From assembly GCF_000350225.1 (NCBI RefSeq), contig NW_005178982.1, positions 81,769 through 145,768 on the forward strand: DNA of 64,000 nt, read 5' to 3'. Position 1 is the stretch's first letter; every line of letters starts with the position of its first letter. A program made the translations under genes and the position numbers. The DNA comes from Chondrus crispus (taxonomy: Eukaryota > Rhodophyta > Florideophyceae > Gigartinales > Gigartinaceae). Below are positions 58,383 to 64,000 of this stretch, piece after piece. The notes beneath the pieces were generated by a model, which was not told the DNA's origin, did no database searches, and saw only the letters and a program-made list of their open reading frames with translations.

Positions 58383-58688
58383 TCACGCCGTTGCCTCCAC
58401 GAGCACAGCCGCCACGCTCACCGCAGCCCCAACCTTTACCAGTGTCACGGACTCACCCTCGTGGTACGGCCAGTACACGAACGGCCCCAAGAACACCCTG
58501 CCTTCACCCCAGCCGTGCACGTCCACATCGCCCCTACACACCCCATTGTTCAGGAACGACAGCCGCCTCCCCTCCACGTCATACAGCACGCCCCTCACAC
58601 CCCTTCGCGCATCTGCCTCCATGGAGGCAGTGAGCGAGCCTCTCTCCCGCGAGCGAAAATCTTCCAAATCAATCGAGGCTCCACGATG
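58383..58688 (-). pseudogene. Possible SPRY-like fragment
   Basis: The frame reads GVLYDVEGRRLSFLNNGVCR, then GPFVYWPYHEGESVTLVK, which recalls the core of SPRY/B30.2 domains (a DxxxxxLSFxxNG turn and a later surface strand). No start or flanking domain is intact. Weak evidence. Confidence 0.3.
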
Positions 58689-58937
58689 ACCATTTTTCGG
58701 CCGTGGCGAAGCGAAAAGCGTACGGCATGGCGACGCCAACGTCGATCCGGTTGTCTTACATGCGGTCGATGCCCAAACGCCAGAACGCCGACGTCACGGA
58801 CACGTATTGGTCCCCCATTCCATGGGGGCGGTGTCCCCCAAAGGGGGGAGAAGGCCTCTGGCGCTGCACTCTGTGGCTCAGGCATCATCTTGGTGGATCA
58901 TGTACTCCTCAAGGGCAGGAGGCGCGCAATGAAAATA

Positions 58938-60073
58938 TTACGAAATAGCATTTGGGTGAAGGCAGTTACGGGCGTTGGTGAGAAGAACAGCTGCGATATA
59001 CAACATCCCCACCGCGCTTTCCTTCAATTTCATCATACGCTTGAAGTCCATAAACGTCCAGTACCTCTTAATTTCTCTAAAATATCACTCAACCGTCACG
59101 CGAGACTTCGACATGGTCGTGTAAAAGGCTCTTTGTCCTGGTGTGAGATTAGATCCCGAAAAGGGCACGAACAAAAATACTCTTGAGCTGTAACCAGAGT
59201 CCTTATAGGCCACAAACTGCCAGTTAAGATGGAAAAAGGCTTCTTGTAGTGTAGAGTCTAGCCCGCTTTGCATATACATAGTCCAATCGTGACGCCGGCC
59301 CTCTAAAGGACCAGACAGATGCATAGCGAGACCGCACGGGGTAGTTGAGGCCTGAAATTTGATAGCGTGTTTCCGTTTATGCCCGCTATAAGCAACACGC
59401 TAATCGATATCCAGGCCACTTGTTTGAGCTACAGCCAAGTTCGTTCCATCGATGAATGCAACAACATTCTCAAGCGCCTGACTTTTAATACCCACAGCTT
59501 CTGCATACTCCTCGAAATGAGTTTGCCAAAAGGGCTTGTGTAGATTGCCCATAACTAGATCAACACGCACGGACACGAATTTAGGAAGCCCCTCCCAAAA
59601 TATTTCTGACAGATGCGGTGTGTGCAGAGCAAAACGTCTTTCCAGGTCTCTCCATCTGTTCAGCGAAGCATAAAGGCGCAGAATGACGCAAGTTACTAAC
59701 AATGGGCTTGTTCCGTAGCGGTTCCGGCGTGTCCGAAATTGTTCTGCTGGCCACGCAACGTATTGCACAATTCGAATGATATTGGTTCGCTTAACCGGAA
59801 CAGGGCCAGCAACACATCGTCAGAGAATTTGTCAAATCGATGATCAACAAAGGAGGTCAAGCTGATCTCGCGTGAACAACAAACTTGATTCTCGCGATCA
59901 TTGCAGCTGCTGTGTAGTGTGAGCAGTAAACCGGCCAACATGAAGTTTGATGACAGGGCGGAGCTTGGGTCTGAGTTCTTTTTCTTGAAGATCGAGGGTA
60001 GCAGGGAAATCCACCCGGCAATGCGCGAGCAAACGGCCTGGGGGTTGTGGTCCTTTTGTCGTCCGAGGGGCAT
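58938..60073 (-). pseudogene. PIF/Harbinger (DDE_Tnp_4) transposase, decayed
   Basis: Minus-strand pieces in order: DHRFDKFSDDVLLALFRLSE; RNRYGTSPLLVTCVILRLYA and SLNRWRDLERRF; FIDGTNLAVAQTSGLDID (first catalytic Asp); CGLAMHLSGPLEGRRHDWTM (second Asp region); YKDSGYSSRVFLF; MSKSRVTVE then YFREIKRYWTFMDFKRMM. At least two nonsense codons (a TAG just above 59400 where Gln is expected, a TGA near 59083 where Trp is expected) and a frameshift near 59760 inactivate it. It faces the Myb-like companion, a normal layout for Harbinger elements. Confidence 0.8.
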
Positions 60074-60599
60074 GGCGGTTTGATGAGCTGTGGGTTGGGC
60101 TGCAAAATTGGGCTACGTGATGATACTCATGTGATGGTGCTTGATGCTTGGCGTAAACACTTCTCGGTATATCTTCAATTTGTGAAATTCAGAAATGCCA
60201 ATGTTACTTATCATACCTCTATTTGTCACAATCATTTGTGAAATTCTTGCTGCGTAAACCTTAAATTCAACCAAAGAAAAATTGAAACAGTCGCCATCAA
60301 AGTTGAAAGAATAAAATTCGCAGATTTTATATTATGATAACGCTTGGTCGGATAGACACTTGACGACCGGCAATTTTGCCTCCCAGCTTTTTCGCAAAAA
60401 TATATACATTAAATCGAAACCTTACAAAGTCAGTTTGGACGCCATTTCTTTAACGTACATGCCCTCGGCAATAACATCTTGCAAAATGTTGGGATTGCGG
60501 TTGTGAATGCACAGAAAGACTAAGAATCTAATGAAGTTTCAGTAGTCAGTTGACATTTTAAACAGGCGCTTTGGTTTCGAAGATATCAACACTTAACAT

Positions 60600-60790
60600 T
60601 TTGAGGTTGGTCAAAAAGGCTTCTTTTTTAGGCATTCTAAAAATGGCTGGAAAAGACGTGTAGATCTCACCAAAATCCGCCCTTCTGCAACGCAGATGTC
60701 GACTGCGGTGGCGAGAGTATCTTTTTCCTTTTTCGTTGAGCAAGCACAAGTCGAGAAAAAATAAGTTGAAGGTGACCTCATATGAAGTCA
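60600..60790 (+). repeat. Diverged dispersed repeat, copy 2
   Basis: Direct-orientation partner of 56648-56840. The two copies bracket the Harbinger pair. Confidence 0.55.
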
Positions 60791-61840
60791 CTTGTCGTCT
60801 AGACACTGAGCGCAGCATTGGCAGAGAAGTTTAATATGGAAAAAGAACCGTACAAAACATCATTTCGATACTTATTGAGAGTTTGGGAAGTGCATGATCC
60901 AAGTGTCCATGCTTGACAAATGGCCCTGTGACAGGGGTCTCAGAAAAAGACATACTCCAAAGCGCCGTTGTGCTGAGCCGAGAAAGGACCACTGAGATCA
61001 GTTCGCTAATCGTGAGTGTAATACATTGCCGGATGCCTGAATCGGGGATGCAACTTACAAGACAGCCAGGCGCATTTCGGCGGCGTCCCGCGAATGGTTT
61101 CTATCACGAGATATGGCTCATTTTCATCCTCAATGTAAACAACTGCGGAAGTTCGGGATCGGAATAGAAGCGTATAGATACGGAACGCATATTTAACGCT
61201 TCGCACTGCCATGGCATACAGCACCGTATCTGTATTCAAGCAGACAGCACGATTGCAGATTGGTTGGACAGTAGCTGTATATATTAGGCATCATGTCTGA
61301 GCCACTGGAAGGGCGCATCGCTGTAACGCCAGCTCTCCAGTGCCGCCTGGCATCACATCGCTGATTTTGCACTTTTTATGGCGCGGCGGAAGTAGCATTG
61401 ACAAGATTCTACTGGTTACGACTACGACTTCTTGCTCTGACGTGAGAAATCTGAGTGGAAGCAGTTCATGCGTGAAGGGCAGACGTTGTGGGCTGTCGCG
61501 CTGTGCTGCGAAGATCAGCGGAACGTATGTGCGGCTGAAGAGTCGGAAACAGAGTGACGCCAAAGCGGAGCTGTCGGCAGTCGAAATCGGGTGGTCGGGG
61601 CTGCCTTATCCTGAAAACGTCAAACAGAAAACGTCATACAAACAGCTAGTTACCTGACATGCTCTACAGATGCAAAGACATGTGCGAAGGAGGATTGTCA
61701 TGTCCCCCCCTGTCCACATGGTGGGTCTCAGGCCTTAATCGGAAGCGCACCGACGCATCGCTAGAAGCAGCTTGGTCAGAACCGTTACAGTCACGAAAAG
61801 AGCATGAGTACTTTCGAGACTCGTCTGACAAAGACAAGAC
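60791..61840. other. Intergenic, no recognised gene
   Basis: Several short frames (for example 61340-61657 plus and 61664-61903 minus) without motifs. Probably old repeat sequence. Confidence 0.4.
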
Positions 61841-62377
61841 ATGAGTAAATCCGGAAAAAGGAGCAAGAATTCCACTTCTTCTCCGACTCCAAAGGCTCAG
61901 CAAGTTGATGAGAAGATCAACACAGACTCATTAGAAGTTTATCAACTCTACTACCGATCTCCTAGACGAGAGGTAGATGCTCATGTAGCGCTATTTATTG
62001 CATTGGCGCGAAACGGGCGCATCCTGAAAGGGAACATTTTCGACGTGCAAGGACCAGATCCGAAGGGCCGGCAAAGAATGTCATACAAACATGTCGTGGT
62101 AAGATCAAAAACCCCAGAGAATTCCTCTTCTTTCATGCACATGAACAAGCTAGGACACATCAGAGAGCAAGACATTCCACAGTTTGAGGCCGTATGCAGA
62201 AGCGTTACGCCGCCAAACATGCCATCAACATACAGGGCAGAACGGCCCGATTGCGCCGACTGGATAGACAACGTTCTGTTTCGACTGTCTCGAGCTAGAC
62301 TTGTAAGCTTTCTGCCCGATGCGGAAATTCCGAGCAATGAGGTACCAATGGAAGTTGCGGACGGTGTAGACTCGTGA
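61841..62377 (+). CDS. Hypothetical protein, possibly DUF6914-like
   Basis: 178 residues from ATG 61841. A basic N-terminus (about 30 residues) is followed by LEVYQLYYRSPRREVDAHVA, GNIFDVQGPDPKGRQRMSYK, a serine-rich stretch, and RPDCADWIDNVLFRLS. The spacing of an H-A-L strand, a following GxxFDV/GP strand and a late xDCxxWIxxVL helix resembles small fungal DUF6914 proteins, whose function is unknown. No membrane segment. It lies alone among repeats and could be a true gene or part of a mobile element. Confidence 0.5.
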   Translation: MSKSGKRSKNSTSSPTPKAQQVDEKINTDSLEVYQLYYRSPRREVDAHVALFIALARNGRILKGNIFDVQGPDPKGRQRMSYKHVVVRSKTPENSSSFMHMNKLGHIREQDIPQFEAVCRSVTPPNMPSTYRAERPDCADWIDNVLFRLSRARLVSFLPDAEIPSNEVPMEVADGVDS

Positions 62378-63340
62378 AACGTTGCAAGTCGTCGGTATAT
62401 CGTATCGTCACATGGCTTGGTCAGTTCGCATACTTTGGGTATGTCTGACCTACTCAGGCAATTATCAAAGATTGAACACCATTGGTTGCAACCGGTACCA
62501 CAATGCGGACTCGTCGTAGTACAGCTTTAGCAGATTTGGCAAGTAACGGATCCAGTCGAACCGCTAATTCTGCCATCACAGTAAATGGCATTGATAGAAT
62601 CCCAGAACTCACGGATAACACTACGCCATGCACCAGTTAACGATACTGGCGACATTTTCCGCAAGAGCGTCTACTATAATGTGGTCCATGTTGAACTGGC
62701 CTTGGCATAAGACGCCGGCATGATCGTATGGCAGATATCGGCATGTACCCTTAACAAAGGTCTCTGGAGGGCCCGGACTACCTGGACCACCCTTCCACCT
62801 CCTTCGATGGACGCGCACCAAGGCCTCGTTCAGCGCTTCTTGCTGTCATAGGTGGCCGAGTCCTGCATGCCGTCAAACATGGAGTATTGGACGGCGGTGC
62901 CCGACCAAGCGCGTCAATCTAGCCGCCTACCGCAGCGTGTAGACTGGAATTATGGCCATACAGCTGGGTATCTGTCGCAAAGAGATACACGAAATGGCAC
63001 CGGTGTCTTCGTGGGTGTCGTTGACCGCTGGAACTGGGACGGATCAGTTGTTGCGTACGAAGGCTAGGAGATCAGCCTCCGTCCTTCTTGCGGCCGAGCC
63101 ATATTCACGAAAACATCGCCTTTGATAAGCAAAACGGCGCTCCGCCGCCTCTCTCTACACGCGACACGGGTGGGGGCCGCGGGGAGATTGCCGACAAAGG
63201 CGACGAAGTGTGGCGTCGATGGCTTCTTCACGGTGGCGTCGTTTCAAGTAACGAGACAACATCGGGAAGGTAGAAAGCAGAAAAGGACTTCCGTACTTAT
63301 TAGCTGTACTATACCGTACGAGCAGTACAGGGCGGGTCGG
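62378..63340. other. Intergenic, no recognised gene
   Basis: Short frames only. The minus frame 62621-62821 is open but carries no motif. No RNA gene or clear repeat. Confidence 0.4.
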
Positions 63341-63372
63341 GATATAGTGCCATCTTTGTTAGTGCCAGCTAC

Positions 63373-63827
63373 GATATAGTGCTACCCTTCAGCGGGTGGC
63401 ACGAATTTTGAGCCAAAAACGAAGGGTCTCCAGAGAGGCAGTTGGATGGACGTACAAGTACTGCCCGAGAGCCGCTGCCGCCGCGGAAAGATATCATGCA
63501 GTTGCTAACTCGAATAGAGAGTATGGCGGAAAAAGGCAGGGTCGATGATGCAATTGGACATCTGCAAAAGTGTAGGCTGGCATTTATGGCTGGGAAAAGG
63601 GAGGAGAAAGTCAATGCGACGGCTCGGCAGCTACTAATAACAGAAATACTTGATTAGAACTGAGTGTTTGGTGAAGACGCAAAGTCCGAATGATGACGTC
63701 CTGCGAGCGGTCTTTCTGAGCAGTGATGCAAGGAAGTGTCTGCAAAAGCCTTAAATCACATTATCTTATCGTGCCTGACTCGATATAGTGCCGTTTTCGG
63801 CCCACTATCACAGGGTAGCACTATATC
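63373..63827. mobile_element. MITE-like element with inverted GATATAGTGCTACCCT
   Basis: A perfect 16-base inverted repeat (63373-63388 and 63812-63827) encloses 423 bases. Additional GATATAGTGCC copies lie at 63341 and 63782. A 71-codon plus frame (63442-63657) inside has a helical end but no identified family. Exact termini and target duplication were not determined. Confidence 0.6.
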
Positions 63828-64000
63828 TCGACCCCCCCCCCCCCCTTTGTCTTTAAGACTGCCGGCGTACTGTACGCGTCCGACAGTGTAATGAGGACAT
63901 GTGTCCAGGTCATACACGTGTCGGGCGGAGAAAATGAAACATGCTCAGATTGTACTGTACACCGCAACCGTGTACATATTTCACACCGTGTACACGTTGA
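63828..64000. other. Right-edge sequence, poly-C and short palindromes
   Basis: A C15 run near 63832-63845 is followed by CACGTGT- and GTACAC-type short palindromes similar in style to the LTR hairpins (for example TGTACACCG...CGGTGTAC-like motifs near 63955-63995). It may be the start of another LTR that continues beyond the window. Confidence 0.35.

Noticed and set aside
1-64000. CRISPR arrays, rRNA and tRNA genes
   Set aside because: No regularly spaced repeats with unique spacers, and no cloverleaf or rRNA-like sequence recognised by eye; the tandem repeats at 38754-39057 have no spacers.

Overview
The window is nuclear DNA of an intron-poor eukaryote. Splicing, chromatin-remodelling and DNA-damage genes (SF3A3, SWI3/SMARCC, RFWD3) sit in single uninterrupted reading frames. 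They lie next to pathway genes typical of algae, plants and fungi (ketopantoate hydroxymethyltransferase, histidinol dehydrogenase). Compact, mostly intronless genes beside a large block of nested LTR retrotransposons would fit a multicellular red alga of the Chondrus type. The organism is inferred from content, not proven.

Positions 1-22250 form the gene-rich part. In order it holds SWI3 (minus, running off the left edge), SF3A3 (plus), phosphoacetylglucosamine mutase (plus), panB (minus), an RFWD3-like ubiquitin ligase (plus), a HisC-like aminotransferase (minus) divergent from histidinol dehydrogenase (plus), a 100-N gap, a CNNM/MAM3-type membrane protein (plus), and a 1272-residue Sel1-Roc-COR-TIR protein (minus). 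Start codons were set from ATG context; several longer frames begin only at TTG.

Positions 22600-64000 are an island of mobile elements. A DNA transposon (F) carries a long transposase-like frame with one in-frame TGA and an XPG/FEN-like C-terminal domain. It is cut by a 14.7-kb Ty3/Gypsy chromovirus (A, 29165-43861). A has gag, a probable -1 frameshift signal, pol with a chromodomain, and a 6-kb extra module with a 772-residue antisense ORF. A relative (B, about 46150-53686) is truncated at its 5' end and has a solo LTR in its integrase. It abuts an older LTR remnant (C), which lies in the reverse transcriptase of a third element (D, minus strand). D itself carries another solo LTR. A small pogo-like element, a decayed Harbinger pair, a small hypothetical gene and MITE-like inverted repeats fill the rest.

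Three observations stand out. The Sel1-Roc-COR-TIR protein is an unusual immune-receptor-like architecture. All three retrotransposon LTR types carry chains of strong hairpins whose sequence differs while pairing is kept. A hairpin plus polypurine motif occurs twice in each of elements A and B, at the end of pol and just before the 3' LTR, bracketing an extra module. In A the module holds the antisense ORF; in B it holds what looks like a captured FG-GAP fragment.
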